A stretch of 64,000 nt of DNA from Actinobacteria bacterium IMCC19121 (GCA_002284895.1 CP015605.1:930001-994000), one strand, 5' to 3'; positions 27,390-37,911 are shown, counted from the stretch's first letter. Notes: generated from the sequence alone by a model not told the origin. Made by a program: numbers and translations.

Positions 27390-28108
27390 TGGCAAAGCAG
27401 GCGAAGGCAACTAAATCATCTGGCGGAGATAACTTCACACGGTGGTTAGTTATAGGAATGGTCACACTAGTTGTTGCAACTGGAGCCATTTTTAGCGTTG
27501 TCGGTCAGAAGAGCAAAGCCAATGAGTCATTTTCTATTTTGAAGGACTTCAAAGTAGGTCCAACCGTTGCATCTACAGTCGATGATGCAAATGGTGCTGG
27601 AATAACATTTAGCAATGGTGCTGCAAAGACCATTGATCTTTGGGAAGATCCACAGTGCCCGGTCTGTAATACCTTTGAACAGGCCAACGGTGAGTTTATT
27701 GATGATTTAGTGCGCACTAAAAAAGCTAACGTCGTTTATCACGTTGTTTCTTTCCTTGGTAACGAATCTGTTGCTGCAGCAAATGCTGCTTATTGCGCAG
27801 CAGATGAAGGTCGATATTTAGATTTTCATAAGGCTATGTATTTGGTGCAACCAGTACTTGAAAACTCTGGCTTCTATTCAACTGAGAACTTAATCAAAAT
27901 TGGAAGCTATGCCGGTCTTACAACATCAACCTTTAGCGATTGCGTGACCAAGGGCTCAAAGCTAGATAAAGTACGAGCTGCTTATGAATCAATGACTAAG
28001 TACAAGGTTCAGGGAACTCCTACCGTGTTCTTCAACGGTAAGTTGTGGGAGCGCAAGAACAACGCCTTCCTACTCGAAGAGTTCACTGCAGCGTTCGAAG
28101 CTAGCTAA
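27389..28108 (+). CDS. DsbA-family thiol-disulfide oxidoreductase, membrane-anchored
   Basis: A 239-residue protein with a cytoplasmic start, one membrane helix at about residues 19-39 and an extracytoplasmic thioredoxin-fold domain. The active site is C90-P-V-C93 in LWEDPQCPVCNTFEQ. The cis-proline loop is VQGTPTVFFNGKLWE, and the helical insert has YCAADEGRYLDFHKAMY, as in DsbA_4/BdbD-like proteins. It probably oxidises or isomerises exported cysteines. TAATG overlap with the MauE-like gene suggests a shared pathway. Confidence 0.88.
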   Translation: MAKQAKATKSSGGDNFTRWLVIGMVTLVVATGAIFSVVGQKSKANESFSILKDFKVGPTVASTVDDANGAGITFSNGAAKTIDLWEDPQCPVCNTFEQANGEFIDDLVRTKKANVVYHVVSFLGNESVAAANAAYCAADEGRYLDFHKAMYLVQPVLENSGFYSTENLIKIGSYAGLTTSTFSDCVTKGSKLDKVRAAYESMTKYKVQGTPTVFFNGKLWERKNNAFLLEEFTAAFEAS

Positions 28109-28111
28109 ATC

Positions 28112-28918
28112 TTGTTTCGCTCAATTCCTTCACCAACAGTTTCAACTGTGGAGTTGGGCCCGTTTACCTTTCATCTTTACGCCTTATGCATAATTGCTGG
28201 TATTGCAATTGCAATTTGGTTAGGAGATAAACGCTTTCGCGCACATGCTCCTGACACTAAATCTGTAGTTTCAGAAGTTGCTATAACAGCCGTTCCTGCA
28301 GGAATTATTGGTGGACGCATCTATCACGTGATTACTTCACCTGATGCCTATTTTGGTTCTGGTGGAATTCCACTTGATGCACTCAAGATCTGGGAAGGTG
28401 GCTTGGGTATTTGGGGTGCAATCTCTCTTGGCGCCGTAGGTGCCTGGATGCGATATCGCCAATTAGCCAAGCGCATGGCGTTGCCAAATTTTGCTTACTT
28501 TTTGGATGCACTAGCTCCGGGGATTTTATTTGCGCAAGCAATTGGAAGATTTGGCAATTGGTTTAATATCGAGTTGTTTGGCAAGCCGTTGCAAGCACCG
28601 TGGGCATTAGAAGTTCCCGTGCAATATCGACCTTCCGGTTACTCAGCTTTTGAAACCTTTCACCCCACTTTTCTCTATGAATCATTGTGGTGTGTGCTAC
28701 TAGCATTTGCCTTAATGAGAATTGGAAAGCGCCCTGCACCAGGGCAGATCTTTTCCCTCTATGTCATGGTGTATTCAATAGGCAGACTTGTGATTGAGTC
28801 CATACGTATTGATTCTGCTCACACTATTGCTGGACTGCGCCTGAATATTTGGGTCAGCGTGCTTGTTGCAATAGCGGCCGCAGTGACACTTCGCACACAA
28901 TCACGCAAAGGGCAATAA
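28112..28918 (+). CDS. lgt: Lgt, prolipoprotein diacylglyceryl transferase
   Basis: A 268-residue polytopic membrane enzyme transferring diacylglycerol from phosphatidylglycerol to the lipobox cysteine. The Lgt signature GRFGNWFNIELFGKPL is near residue 148, with GGRIYHVITSPDAYFGSGG, WEGGLGIWGA and FHPTFLYESLW. Start is TTG three bases after the dsbA-like stop; downstream ATG codons would delete family-conserved sequence. It is the last gene of the his-trp-lgt run. Confidence 0.95.
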   Translation: MFRSIPSPTVSTVELGPFTFHLYALCIIAGIAIAIWLGDKRFRAHAPDTKSVVSEVAITAVPAGIIGGRIYHVITSPDAYFGSGGIPLDALKIWEGGLGIWGAISLGAVGAWMRYRQLAKRMALPNFAYFLDALAPGILFAQAIGRFGNWFNIELFGKPLQAPWALEVPVQYRPSGYSAFETFHPTFLYESLWCVLLAFALMRIGKRPAPGQIFSLYVMVYSIGRLVIESIRIDSAHTIAGLRLNIWVSVLVAIAAAVTLRTQSRKGQ

Positions 28919-28926
28919 CTTTCAGG

Positions 28927-28939
28927 TAGGCTCATTTAT
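28927..28939 (+). promoter_or_regulatory. Leaderless promoter of the VIT-type transporter gene
   Basis: TAGGCT at 28927-28932 fits TANNNT and ends seven bases before the ATG at 28940. The 21-bp gap after lgt has no usable Shine-Dalgarno. This marks the likely end of the his-trp-lgt transcription unit. Confidence 0.4.
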
Positions 28940-29647
28940 ATGGCACTAGAGGATGTATACCAGCGCAATCTTCACCACCGCACTCACCGTGCAGGTTGGT
29001 TGCGTGCAGCTGTTCTTGGTGCAAACGATGGTTTAGTTTCTACGGCATCACTCATGATTGGTGTTGCAGCAGCAGGAAAAACTGATTTCCTTGTTACTGC
29101 TGGCCTTGCTGGAATTTCAGCTGGTGCTATGTCGATGGCTGTTGGCGAATATGTATCCGTTCGTTCTCAAAACGATGTTGAAGAATCAGATCGATTGCTA
29201 GAAATTGAACATCTTGCTGCCGATCCAGAAGGTGAACTTTTAGAGTTACAACATATTTATATTGCACGTGGTCTATCACCTGAGCTTGCGTTAACGGTTG
29301 CACAAGAGATGCACAAAAAAGATCCACTTGCTGCGCACTTGCGTGATGAGTTGGGTCAACATCCACACACCAAAGCTCGTCCGGTTCAAGCAGCAGTTGC
29401 ATCTGCTCTGAGTTTTACTGCAGGAGGATTCGTTCCATTCCTTGGTGCATTTGCACCAACACTTGGCGCTAAAGCCTGGAGCATTGTTGCCTTCACATTG
29501 GTGGGCTTAGTGATGACGGGCATTCTCAGCGCCAGAACCGCAGGCTCAAAGGTATTGGTTCCGACTCTTCGTGTGATTATCGGGGGAGCTCTCGGCATGC
29601 TCATCACCGCAGTAATTGGAAAGATTGCCCATCTCTCAGGGATTTAA
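28940..29647 (+). CDS. VIT1/CCC1-family metal transporter
   Basis: A 235-residue membrane protein. The N-terminal helix pair has [25 protein letters not shown] followed by [24 protein letters not shown], the hallmark of the VIT1/CCC1 iron/manganese transporter family. A cytoplasmic metal-binding segment rich in Glu and His (residues about 78-140) precedes three C-terminal helices. The usual role is export or sequestration of Fe2+/Mn2+. The metal cannot be decided from sequence. It stands alone between lgt and gltB. Confidence 0.88.
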   Translation: MALEDVYQRNLHHRTHRAGWLRAAVLGANDGLVSTASLMIGVAAAGKTDFLVTAGLAGISAGAMSMAVGEYVSVRSQNDVEESDRLLEIEHLAADPEGELLELQHIYIARGLSPELALTVAQEMHKKDPLAAHLRDELGQHPHTKARPVQAAVASALSFTAGGFVPFLGAFAPTLGAKAWSIVAFTLVGLVMTGILSARTAGSKVLVPTLRVIIGGALGMLITAVIGKIAHLSGI

Positions 29648-29703
29648 CCGCTGTAGAAATCTGCTCATTTGTTGATACTCTTTACCAGCATTACAGGGCC
29701 AAG

Positions 29704-29735
29704 GTTGTCCCACTTTTCATTTTCGACAACAGGAG
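29704..29735 (+). promoter_or_regulatory. gltB leader: short inverted repeat and ribosome-binding site
   Basis: GTTGTC (29704-29709) and GACAAC (29725-29730) form a 6-bp inverted repeat immediately before the AGGAG site at 29731-29735, which lies ten bases before the gltB GTG. It may be an operator or a weak leader hairpin. The 98-bp gap contains no other recognisable element; TTGATA near 29672 may be part of a promoter. Confidence 0.3.
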
Positions 29736-29745
29736 CTCTGACGCC

Positions 29746-32700
29746 GTGGCTTTGCCTTCCAATTACCCGCACGCACAAGGTCTCTACGACCCTGCGCAAG
29801 AACATGATGCCTGCGGTGTGGCAATGGTGGCAACGCTTAACAAAGTAGCAACACATGAAATTGTTGAAAAGGCGCTCACTGCACTTCGTAATTTAGAACA
29901 CCGAGGTGCATCTGGAGCTGAACCAGATAGCGGTGATGGTGCAGGAATTCTTATTCGAATTCCAGATAAGTTTTATCAAGAAGTAACCACATTTGATTTA
30001 CCAGCAGCTGGCTCTTACGCATCCGGAATTGCTTTTGTTGAGCAGGGTGTCGATGTTAAAGCTGCGATTGAGAAGATTGCAGTAGAAGAAGGTTTAAAAG
30101 TCTTAGGTTGGCGCGAGCTGCCTATTAATTCGAGCTCATTGGGTAAGACTGCACTTTCTGTTATGCCTAACTTCCAGCAGATCTTTATTGCAGGTGTGAA
30201 CGGGGAATCTGGATTAGTTCTAGATCGCATGGCTTTTTGTTTGCGCAAACGTTCAGAGCTTGGATTGAAAGTCTATTTCCCTTCACTTTCATCTCAAACA
30301 ATTGTTTATAAGGGCATGCTTACAACTGGACAACTAGAAGAGTTTTTCCCAGATCTCTCTGATGAGCGCGTGGTTTCACCTCTTGCACTCGTCCACTCAC
30401 GTTTTTCAACAAATACGTTTCCGTCTTGGCCTCTGGCACACCCTTACCGCTTCATTGCTCACAACGGTGAAATCAATACTGTTAAGGGAAACCGAAACTG
30501 GATGCGTGCACGAGAGTCCTTACTTGCAAGTGATCTCATTCCAGGTGATCTCAAGCGCTTATTTCCAATTGTCGAGATGTCAGGAAGTGATTCGGCCTCC
30601 TTTGATGAGGTTTTAGAACTTCTTTATTTGGGCGGTCGTTCCTTGCCACATGCAGTTTTGATGATGATTCCTGAAGCGTGGGAAAATCACGAAACAATGC
30701 CGCAAAATCGTCGAGATTTTTATGCATTCCATGCATCACTGATGGAGCCATGGGATGGACCTGCGTGCGTGACATTTACTGATGGACATCAAGTTGGCGC
30801 GGTGCTTGATCGCAATGGACTGCGTCCATCTCGTTTTTGGGTAACTAAAGATGGACTTGTTGTGCTTGCATCTGAAGTTGGAGTACTTGATATCCCGGCT
30901 GAAAACATTGCGCGAAAAGGTCGTTTGCAGCCAGGAAAGATGTTCTTGGTTGATATTGAAGCTGGGCGCATTATTGAAGATTCAGAAATCAAGGATCAGT
31001 TAGCTGATTCTGCTCCATACGGTGACTGGATCCATGCGGGAATGGTGAAGTTAAGCGATCTTCCTTCTCGCGAGCACATCATTTATCCGCACTCTTCAGT
31101 GCTTCGACGCCAACGTGCCTTTGGATATACCGAGGAAGAAGTTCGCATTCTTATTACGCCAATGGCAAAGAATGGTTTAGAAGCTCTCGGTTCAATGGGA
31201 ACTGATACTCCTATCGCAGCGCTTTCAGATAAGCCACGCTTAATCTTTGATTACTTCTCTCAGCTCTTTGCGCAAGTTACAAACCCACCTTTAGATGCAA
31301 TTCGCGAAGAGCTGGTGACAAGTCTTGGAACTTCTATGGGTCCAGAACACAATTTGTTGGATCCAGGTCCAAGTAGTTGCCGCCAGATTTCTCTAGCTTT
31401 CCCTGTGATTGATAATGATGAGCTAGCAAAAATTATTCACGTTAACGCAGATGGTGACTATCCAGGTTTAAGTGCTCATGTTATTCGCGGCTTGTTCTTC
31501 GTAGCAGATGGTGGAGATTCTCTGCGCGCACGATTAGAAGAAATTAAGGCCGAAGTTTCGCAAGCTATTGCAGATGGTGCACGAATCATTGTTCTCTCTG
31601 ACCGTGATGCAGATGCTGAAGAAGCACCCATTCCATCTCTGCTATTAACTTCTGCGGTGCACCACCATTTAATTCGTGAAAAGACTAGAACTAAGGTCGG
31701 ACTTGTTGTTGAAGCTGGAGATGTGCGAGAAGTTCACCACGTTGCACTTCTTATCGGTTATGGCGCTGCTGCAGTTAATCCTTACTTGGCTATGGAAACT
31801 GCAGAAGATTTAGTTCTACAGGGAGTAATCACAGGAATTACTCCTGAAAAGGCTGTTCGTAATTTAATTAAGTCTTTAGGTAAAGGTGTTCTCAAAGTCA
31901 TGTCCAAGATGGGCATTAGCACCATCGCTTCATACACCGGAGCTCAAGTTTTTGAAGCAATTGGTTTGAGCCAAGAGTTAGTAGATGAGTATTTTGTTGG
32001 TACAATCTCTCGCCTTGGCGGAGTTAATCTAGATGTCATTGCCCAAGAAACAATTGCTCGCCACCACATTGCATACCCACCAGGGGGAGCAGTTCCTGGA
32101 ACAAAGCGATTGCCTATTGGCGGGGAATATCAGTGGCGCCGTGAAGGTGAACCTCATCTATTTGATCCAGAGACAGTCTTTACATTGCAGCACTCCACTC
32201 GCAATAAGCGATATGACGTCTTTAAGCGCTATACCGATCGAGTCAATGATCAAAGTAAACGGTTAATGACTTTGCGTGGTCTCTTTGGTTTCAATGAGGG
32301 CGTTCGTCCTGCTATTTCTATTGATGAAGTAGAGCCTGCATCAGAAATCATTAAGCGTTTCTCAACTGGTGCAATGTCATACGGCTCTGTTTCGCAAGAG
32401 GTGCACGAGACTTTAGCAATTGCAATGAATCGCCTTGGCGGTAAGTCAAATACGGGTGAAGGTGGTGAAGATCCAGAGCGTTATATAAAGATGGCAAATG
32501 GAGATTCGAAGCGCTCTGCAATAAAGCAGGTTGCATCTGGTCGATTTGGTGTGACAAGTGATTATTTGGTTAACTCAGATGACATTCAAATTAAGATTGC
32601 ACAAGGTGCAAAGCCAGGTGAAGGTGGACAGCTTCCAGGCAACAAGGTCTATCCATGGGTGGCAAAGGTTCGTTATTCAACTCCTGGTGTTGGTCTTATT

Positions 32701-34263
32701 TCACCACCTCCACACCACGATATTTACTCCATTGAAGACTTGGCGCAGTTAATCCATGATTTAAAGAATGCCAATAAGAACGCACGTGTTCACGTCAAGC
32801 TTGTAGCAGAAGTTGGCGTTGGAACTGTTGCGGCTGGAGTTAGCAAGGCTCACGCCGATGTCGTTCTTATCTCCGGCCATGATGGCGGAACTGGTGCATC
32901 ACCACTTACATCACTTAAGCACGCAGGTGCTCCGTGGGAACTTGGATTAGCAGAAACTCAGCAGACTCTTCTTCTCAATAACCTACGCGATCGCATTGTT
33001 GTTCAAACAGATGGTCAGTTAAAGACTGGCCGCGATGTTGTTATCGCAGCGTTGCTTGGCGCTGAAGAGTTTGGCTTTGCTACCGCGCCGCTTGTTGTCT
33101 CTGGTTGCATCATGATGCGTGTGTGTCACTTGGATACATGCCCTGTTGGTGTTGCAACCCAGAACCCAGAACTGCGTAAGCGCTTCACCGGAAAGCCTGA
33201 ATTTGTTGAGACTTTCTTTGAATATATCGCCGAAGAAGTCAGAGAGATTTTGGCCAGCCTTGGCTTCAAGACTTTACTTGAAGCAGTTGGCCATGTTGAG
33301 TATTTAGACACAAAGCGTGCAGTTGATCACTGGAAGGCAAGTGGACTTGATCTTTCGCCGCTTTTGACTCGCCCTGATGTCATTAGCCCGCTTCATAATA
33401 CTTCTAAGCAAGATCATGGCCTAGATGCCGCTCTTGATAATCAATTGATTTCACTTTCACAGCCAGCGTTAACGAAAAAGGAATTAGTGCGCATTGATCT
33501 ACCTGTTCGAAATGTGAATAGAACCGTTGGAACGATGTTAGGTGCTGAAATCACGCGCAATCATGGGGGAGCAGGGTTGCCCGATGACACTATCGATGTG
33601 ACGTTGCATGGTTCTGCAGGACAATCACTCGGTGCATTTATTCCACGTGGTTTAACTATTCGCCTTTATGGTGATTCAAATGACTATGTTGGCAAGGGTA
33701 TTTCTGGCGGTCGCATCATCCTTCGACCAGATGAGAAATCATCATTTAGTTCAAATGAAAACGTAATTGCCGGAAATGTCATTGGTTACGGTGCTACATC
33801 TGGTCAGATCATGATTCGCGGTGTTGTTGGTGAGCGCTTCTGTGTTAGAAACTCAGGTGCCAAGGCAATTGTTGAAGGCATTGGTGATCACGGCTGTGAA
33901 TACATGACTGGGGGAACTGTAGTTGTTCTTGGACGTACTGGTCGTAACTTTGCAGCTGGTATGTCAGGTGGAAGAGCTTTTGTTCTAGATATTGACCCAG
34001 CAAATGTAAATGCAGATATGGTGGATATTCTGGCAGTTCCTGAAGATCTAAAAGAAGTCCTTCGTACTTTAGTTTCTGACTTTGCTCAAGAAACAGGGTC
34101 AATTGTTGCAAGTGAATTGGTAAAGGATTGGGAGAGTGCTATTAAGCGCATCTCACTTGTTATGCCACGCGATTACGCTCGTGTGCTTGATGCAATGGCC
34201 CGTGCAACACGTGAAGGTTTGCCTGTTGATGCTTTGGTGATGGAGGTTGCGGCAAATGGCTGA
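29746..34263 (+). CDS. gltB: GltB, glutamate synthase large subunit
   Basis: A 1,505-residue NADPH-type GOGAT large subunit. The N-terminal glutaminase nucleophile is C23 in [11 protein letters not shown], exposed after removal of a short propeptide. The central domain is followed by the FMN/synthase domain ([19 protein letters not shown]) and the 3Fe-4S cluster segment [19 protein letters not shown] near residue 1120. The C-terminal beta-helix domain has the G-rich repeats ([21 protein letters not shown]). It makes glutamate from glutamine and 2-oxoglutarate. Start is GTG with AGGAG upstream, and gltD overlaps the 3' end. Confidence 0.97.
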   Translation: MALPSNYPHAQGLYDPAQEHDACGVAMVATLNKVATHEIVEKALTALRNLEHRGASGAEPDSGDGAGILIRIPDKFYQEVTTFDLPAAGSYASGIAFVEQGVDVKAAIEKIAVEEGLKVLGWRELPINSSSLGKTALSVMPNFQQIFIAGVNGESGLVLDRMAFCLRKRSELGLKVYFPSLSSQTIVYKGMLTTGQLEEFFPDLSDERVVSPLALVHSRFSTNTFPSWPLAHPYRFIAHNGEINTVKGNRNWMRARESLLASDLIPGDLKRLFPIVEMSGSDSASFDEVLELLYLGGRSLPHAVLMMIPEAWENHETMPQNRRDFYAFHASLMEPWDGPACVTFTDGHQVGAVLDRNGLRPSRFWVTKDGLVVLASEVGVLDIPAENIARKGRLQPGKMFLVDIEAGRIIEDSEIKDQLADSAPYGDWIHAGMVKLSDLPSREHIIYPHSSVLRRQRAFGYTEEEVRILITPMAKNGLEALGSMGTDTPIAALSDKPRLIFDYFSQLFAQVTNPPLDAIREELVTSLGTSMGPEHNLLDPGPSSCRQISLAFPVIDNDELAKIIHVNADGDYPGLSAHVIRGLFFVADGGDSLRARLEEIKAEVSQAIADGARIIVLSDRDADAEEAPIPSLLLTSAVHHHLIREKTRTKVGLVVEAGDVREVHHVALLIGYGAAAVNPYLAMETAEDLVLQGVITGITPEKAVRNLIKSLGKGVLKVMSKMGISTIASYTGAQVFEAIGLSQELVDEYFVGTISRLGGVNLDVIAQETIARHHIAYPPGGAVPGTKRLPIGGEYQWRREGEPHLFDPETVFTLQHSTRNKRYDVFKRYTDRVNDQSKRLMTLRGLFGFNEGVRPAISIDEVEPASEIIKRFSTGAMSYGSVSQEVHETLAIAMNRLGGKSNTGEGGEDPERYIKMANGDSKRSAIKQVASGRFGVTSDYLVNSDDIQIKIAQGAKPGEGGQLPGNKVYPWVAKVRYSTPGVGLISPPPHHDIYSIEDLAQLIHDLKNANKNARVHVKLVAEVGVGTVAAGVSKAHADVVLISGHDGGTGASPLTSLKHAGAPWELGLAETQQTLLLNNLRDRIVVQTDGQLKTGRDVVIAALLGAEEFGFATAPLVVSGCIMMRVCHLDTCPVGVATQNPELRKRFTGKPEFVETFFEYIAEEVREILASLGFKTLLEAVGHVEYLDTKRAVDHWKASGLDLSPLLTRPDVISPLHNTSKQDHGLDAALDNQLISLSQPALTKKELVRIDLPVRNVNRTVGTMLGAEITRNHGGAGLPDDTIDVTLHGSAGQSLGAFIPRGLTIRLYGDSNDYVGKGISGGRIILRPDEKSSFSSNENVIAGNVIGYGATSGQIMIRGVVGERFCVRNSGAKAIVEGIGDHGCEYMTGGTVVVLGRTGRNFAAGMSGGRAFVLDIDPANVNADMVDILAVPEDLKEVLRTLVSDFAQETGSIVASELVKDWESAIKRISLVMPRDYARVLDAMARATREGLPVDALVMEVAANG

Positions 34264-35710
34264 TCCAAAAGGATTTATGACAACACCTCGTGAAACTCCA
34301 ACACGTAGACCTGTAGATGTGCGCATTCAAGATTGGCACGAAGTTTATGAACCACAAAGCTTTGAACATCTGCAAAAGCAAGCGGGCCGTTGCATGGACT
34401 GCGGAATTCCTTTCTGTCATTCAGGGTGCCCACTCGGAAATCTCATTCCTGAGTGGAATGACTTGATTTGGCGCGGAGATAAGACAGAGGCGATTAATCG
34501 CTTACATGCAACTAATAACTTCCCTGAGTTCACTGGACGTTTGTGTCCAGCCCCATGTGAAACTGCATGCGTAGTTGGAATCAATCGTGATGCCGTGACG
34601 ATTAAGCAAGTGGAACTTCGCACTATTGAAGAAGCTTTCGATGCCGGGGATGTGAAGCCATTAGCCCCAGATCGCATTTCAGGTAAAACTATTGCTGTTA
34701 TTGGCTCCGGTCCTGCAGGTCTGGCTGCAGCCCAACAACTCACGCGCGCTGGTCATACAGTTGCTGTGTATGAGAGAGCCGACAAAATCGGTGGATTACT
34801 GCGTTATGGAATCCCTGAGTTTAAAATGGAAAAACACATTCTTGACCGTCGTTTAGCGCAGATGGAAAAAGAAGGAACACGTTTTCGTGCCGGGGTTGAT
34901 GTTGGAGTTGAATTAACTGGCGCTGATCTTCGTAAAAAATACGACGCAATTGTTCTTGCAGTCGGTGCCACTAAATGGCGCGACTTACCAATTCCAGGCC
35001 GTGAATTCAAAGGCGTATACCAAGCGATGGAGTTTTTACCTTGGGGTAATAAGCAGGCCCTTGGTGAAGTAGAAGTTCCTGAGATCAATGTTGCAGGAAA
35101 ACATGTGGTGATTCTTGGCGGTGGTGACACAGGTGCAGATTGCCTGGGAACATCTATTCGTCAAGGTGCTTCAAGTATTACTCAACTAGAAATTATGCCT
35201 CGCCCAAGTGATGAACGACCTGCTTCACAGCCTTGGCCGACATATCCAATGATTTATCGAGTATCAAGTGCGCATGAAGAAACTGATAACCGCATGTTCT
35301 CAGTGAGCACAGAAGAGTTCCTAGGTGATGCTGATGGCAATCTACGAGCTATTCGTATTGTTGAAACCAAGTTTGAAAATGGAAAGTTCGAACCAGTTCC
35401 TGGTACTGCCAAAGAGATTCCTGCAGATTTTGTATTCCTAGCAATGGGATTCACCGGACCTGAACAATCAGATCTCATTACACAGTTGGAAGTTAAGCTA
35501 GATGATCGTGGCAATATTGCACGCAATGCAGATTTTGAAACAAGCGAAGAAGGTATTTTCGTAGCAGGTGATGCAGGGCGCGGACAGTCACTGATTGTTT
35601 GGGCTATTGCAGAAGGTCGAAGTGCAGCAGCAGCCGTTGATAGATATCTCACTGGGGAGACTCAGCTTCCGTCACCGATTGAACCAACAACTCGTCAATT
35701 AATGGTTTAA
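34256..35710 (+). CDS. gltD: GltD, glutamate synthase small subunit
   Basis: A 484-residue flavoprotein that passes electrons from NADPH to GltB. Iron-sulfur cysteine groups are [17 protein letters not shown] near residue 46 and [12 protein letters not shown] near residue 97. FAD binding is [14 protein letters not shown] and NADPH binding is [14 protein letters not shown] chose ATG 34256 because GGAGG at 34242-34246 is well placed for it and the protein then begins MADPKGF; an in-frame TTG at 34247 would add three residues and leave no ribosome site. It overlaps gltB by eight bases. Confidence 0.96.
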   Translation: MADPKGFMTTPRETPTRRPVDVRIQDWHEVYEPQSFEHLQKQAGRCMDCGIPFCHSGCPLGNLIPEWNDLIWRGDKTEAINRLHATNNFPEFTGRLCPAPCETACVVGINRDAVTIKQVELRTIEEAFDAGDVKPLAPDRISGKTIAVIGSGPAGLAAAQQLTRAGHTVAVYERADKIGGLLRYGIPEFKMEKHILDRRLAQMEKEGTRFRAGVDVGVELTGADLRKKYDAIVLAVGATKWRDLPIPGREFKGVYQAMEFLPWGNKQALGEVEVPEINVAGKHVVILGGGDTGADCLGTSIRQGASSITQLEIMPRPSDERPASQPWPTYPMIYRVSSAHEETDNRMFSVSTEEFLGDADGNLRAIRIVETKFENGKFEPVPGTAKEIPADFVFLAMGFTGPEQSDLITQLEVKLDDRGNIARNADFETSEEGIFVAGDAGRGQSLIVWAIAEGRSAAAAVDRYLTGETQLPSPIEPTTRQLMV

Positions 35711-35719
35711 GGTAGGCAA

Positions 35720-37159
35720 ATGCGTAGAGCAAAGATCGTGTGCACGATGGGCCCTGCAGTCGAATCTGCTGAGAAGGTTAAAGAGCTCATTGATGCTGGC
35801 ATGAATATGGCGCGCTTGAATCTCTCTCACGGTTCATATGAAGAACACCAAGCACGTCTTGATAGCGTTCGAGATGCCGCCAAAGCCGCGGGTCGCCCCG
35901 TTGCAATTCTTGTCGATCTGCAAGGACCAAAGATTCGCTTGGCTCTCTTTAAGGCAGGACCACATGATTTAGCACGTGGTGACATATTTACAATTACAGT
36001 TGATGAAGTTGAAGGTACAAAAGAACGCGTTGGAACAACGTATAAAGGTTTACCAGGAGATTGCAAAGCTGGAGATCGTATTCTTATCGATGATGGAAAA
36101 GTAACTGTTGAAGTTGTTGAAGTTAAGGGCAATGATGTTGTCACTAAAGTTATCGAACCTGGGGCAGTGAGCAATAACAAGGGAATTAACTTGCCAGGTG
36201 TTGCAGTCTCTGTTCCTGCCCTATCTGAAAAAGATATTGACGACCTTCGCTGGGGCTTGCGAGCAGGAGCTGATTTCATCGCTCTCTCATTTGTTAGAAG
36301 CGCAGAAGATATTAAGGATGTCCATAAAATCATGGATGAAGAAGGTATTCGAGTTCCAGTTATTGCAAAGATTGAAAAGCCACAAGCAGTTGAAAATTTA
36401 GTTGAAATTGTTGATGCCTTCGATGGCATCATGGTTGCACGAGGTGATCTTGGTGTGGAGCTACCTATTGAAGATGTGCCATTGGTGCAAAAACAATGTG
36501 TCGAATTAGCTCGCGATATGGCTAAGCCGGTAATTGTTGCAACTCAGATGCTTGATTCCATGATCACTAATTCGCGCCCCACTCGCGCTGAAGCAACAGA
36601 TTGCGCAAACGCAGTTCTAGATGGCGCAGATGCGCTGATGCTCTCAGGTGAAACGAGTGTCGGTGACTTTGCAATTGAAGCTGTTCAGACAATGGCGCGC
36701 ATTATTCAAAAGACTGAAGAGGGCGGCTTAGACCGAATTCGTCCAATAAAGACAGCTCCACGAACTAAAGGTGGAGCAATAACAAAGGCAGCAACCGAGG
36801 TCGGAGCAATCGTTGGGGCAAAGTATTTGGTGGCCTTTACACAAAGTGGAGATTCAGCACGACGTATGTCGCGATTGCGCTCACCAATTCCTATTCTTGC
36901 CATGACTCCAGAAGTTGGAACATATAACCGTCTCGCACTTTCTTGGGGTGTTGAATCAATGCTTACTCCAATTGTTGTCGCAACCGATGAAATGGTGAAG
37001 TTGGTTGACACAGTCCTAATTGATTCTGGTCGCGCTCAATTAGGTGATCAAGTGATGATTGTTGCCGGATCTCCTCCTGGAATTCCAGGTTCAACGAATG
37101 CGATGCGCGTTCACCGCGTGGGAGATGCTGTTGGTGGGGTAGCTGCGGCTTACCGCTAA
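35720..37159 (+). CDS. pyk: Pyruvate kinase
   Basis: A 479-residue glycolytic enzyme converting PEP and ADP to pyruvate and ATP. The N-terminus RRAKIVCTMGPAVESAEKVKELIDAGMNMARLNLSHG is diagnostic. The active-site segment is PVIAKIEKPQAVENL with MVARGDLGVELP, and the C-terminal domain has VGAKYLVAFTQSGDSARRMSRLR. A GGTAGG-type ribosome site precedes the ATG, nine bases after gltD. The stop is 28 bases before the CAA tRNA. Confidence 0.97.
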   Translation: MRRAKIVCTMGPAVESAEKVKELIDAGMNMARLNLSHGSYEEHQARLDSVRDAAKAAGRPVAILVDLQGPKIRLALFKAGPHDLARGDIFTITVDEVEGTKERVGTTYKGLPGDCKAGDRILIDDGKVTVEVVEVKGNDVVTKVIEPGAVSNNKGINLPGVAVSVPALSEKDIDDLRWGLRAGADFIALSFVRSAEDIKDVHKIMDEEGIRVPVIAKIEKPQAVENLVEIVDAFDGIMVARGDLGVELPIEDVPLVQKQCVELARDMAKPVIVATQMLDSMITNSRPTRAEATDCANAVLDGADALMLSGETSVGDFAIEAVQTMARIIQKTEEGGLDRIRPIKTAPRTKGGAITKAATEVGAIVGAKYLVAFTQSGDSARRMSRLRSPIPILAMTPEVGTYNRLALSWGVESMLTPIVVATDEMVKLVDTVLIDSGRAQLGDQVMIVAGSPPGIPGSTNAMRVHRVGDAVGGVAAAYR

Positions 37160-37187
37160 GATTAAGCCCGTTCGGCAATTACTTAAC

Positions 37188-37260
37188 GCCTCGGTACTCC
37201 AACGGTAGAGAGGGCAGTCTCAAACACTGCACAGTGTCGGTTCAAATCCGACTCGGGGCA
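37188..37260 (+). tRNA. tRNA with anticodon CAA (leucine by codon) and a short, class-I-size variable loop
   Basis: A 73-base cloverleaf. Acceptor GCCTCGG pairs with TCGGGGC (two G-U pairs); D-stem CTC/GAG; anticodon stem GCAGT/ACTGC around loop CTCAAAC with CAA at 37221-37223; variable loop ACAGT of five bases; T-arm GTCGG/CCGAC around TTCAAAT; discriminator A73; no encoded CCA. The three-pair D-stem and GGTAGA D-loop resemble tRNA-Leu, but bacterial tRNA-Leu normally has a long variable arm, which is absent. A possible -10 TAAGAT at 37157-37162 overlaps the end of pyk. The next gene starts one base downstream. Confidence 0.85.
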
Positions 37261-37261
37261 C

Positions 37262-37843
37262 ATGACACAAAAGGTTCGCATCCTCGTTGCCGAAGATGAA
37301 GCGCTTATTCGCATGGACTTAGTTGAGATGTTGCAAGGTGCTGGATATGTGGTTGTAGCAGAGGCAACTAATGGCCAAGAGGCAATTGACTTAGCAAATG
37401 AACATAAACCAGATTTAGCAATTCTTGATGTGAAGATGCCTGTGCTAGATGGAATTTCTGCAGCAGAAAAAATTATTGATCTTGCACCTGTATTAATGTT
37501 GACAGCTTTCTCTCAGAAAGAATTAGTTGATAGAGCCCGTGATGCTGGAGTAATGGCATATGTAGTTAAACCATTCACAGTTGGAGATTTGATTCCTGCA
37601 ATTGAAATCGCAATTAGTCGTCACACTCAGATGCGCTCACTTGCTGCAGAGGTTGCAGATTTACATGATCGATTAGAGACACGAAAGATTATTGATAGGG
37701 CAAAAGGTATTTTGATGAAGGCGCTTAATCTTTCAGAGCCCGAAGCATTTTCTTGGATTCAAAGAGCGGCCATGGACCGCCGATTAACGATGAAACAAGT
37801 TGCCGAAGCCGTCATTAGCCCAGAGGCTGTACCCGAGAGCTAG
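37262..37843 (+). CDS. pdtaR: PdtaR-like ANTAR response regulator
   Basis: A 193-residue cytoplasmic regulator. The receiver domain (1-120) has E11/D12, phosphoacceptor D56 in LAILDVKMPVLDG, T81 and K103 in VVKPF. A coiled linker leads to a C-terminal ANTAR domain (about 130-190) with RKIIDRAKGILMKALNLSEPEAFSWIQRAAMDRRLTMKQVAE, which binds RNA hairpins and acts as antiterminator in the family. The cognate kinase is not in this window. The ATG lies two bases beyond the last base of the tRNA, so there is no Shine-Dalgarno and no ordinary leader. Confidence 0.92.
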   Translation: MTQKVRILVAEDEALIRMDLVEMLQGAGYVVVAEATNGQEAIDLANEHKPDLAILDVKMPVLDGISAAEKIIDLAPVLMLTAFSQKELVDRARDAGVMAYVVKPFTVGDLIPAIEIAISRHTQMRSLAAEVADLHDRLETRKIIDRAKGILMKALNLSEPEAFSWIQRAAMDRRLTMKQVAEAVISPEAVPES

Positions 37844-37911
37844 TAATCGTCCTCCTGCCTAAAACGTTACATAAATGCAACCAAAGCAGGGCTTTTCATG
37901 CTCAATCGGGC

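Noticed and set aside
37844-37911. ANTAR-target double hairpin upstream of livK1, next to the regulator gene
   Set aside because: Only a 5-bp CCTGC/GCAGG pairing with a large loop is visible; the paired hexaloop hairpins expected for ANTAR targets are not evident.
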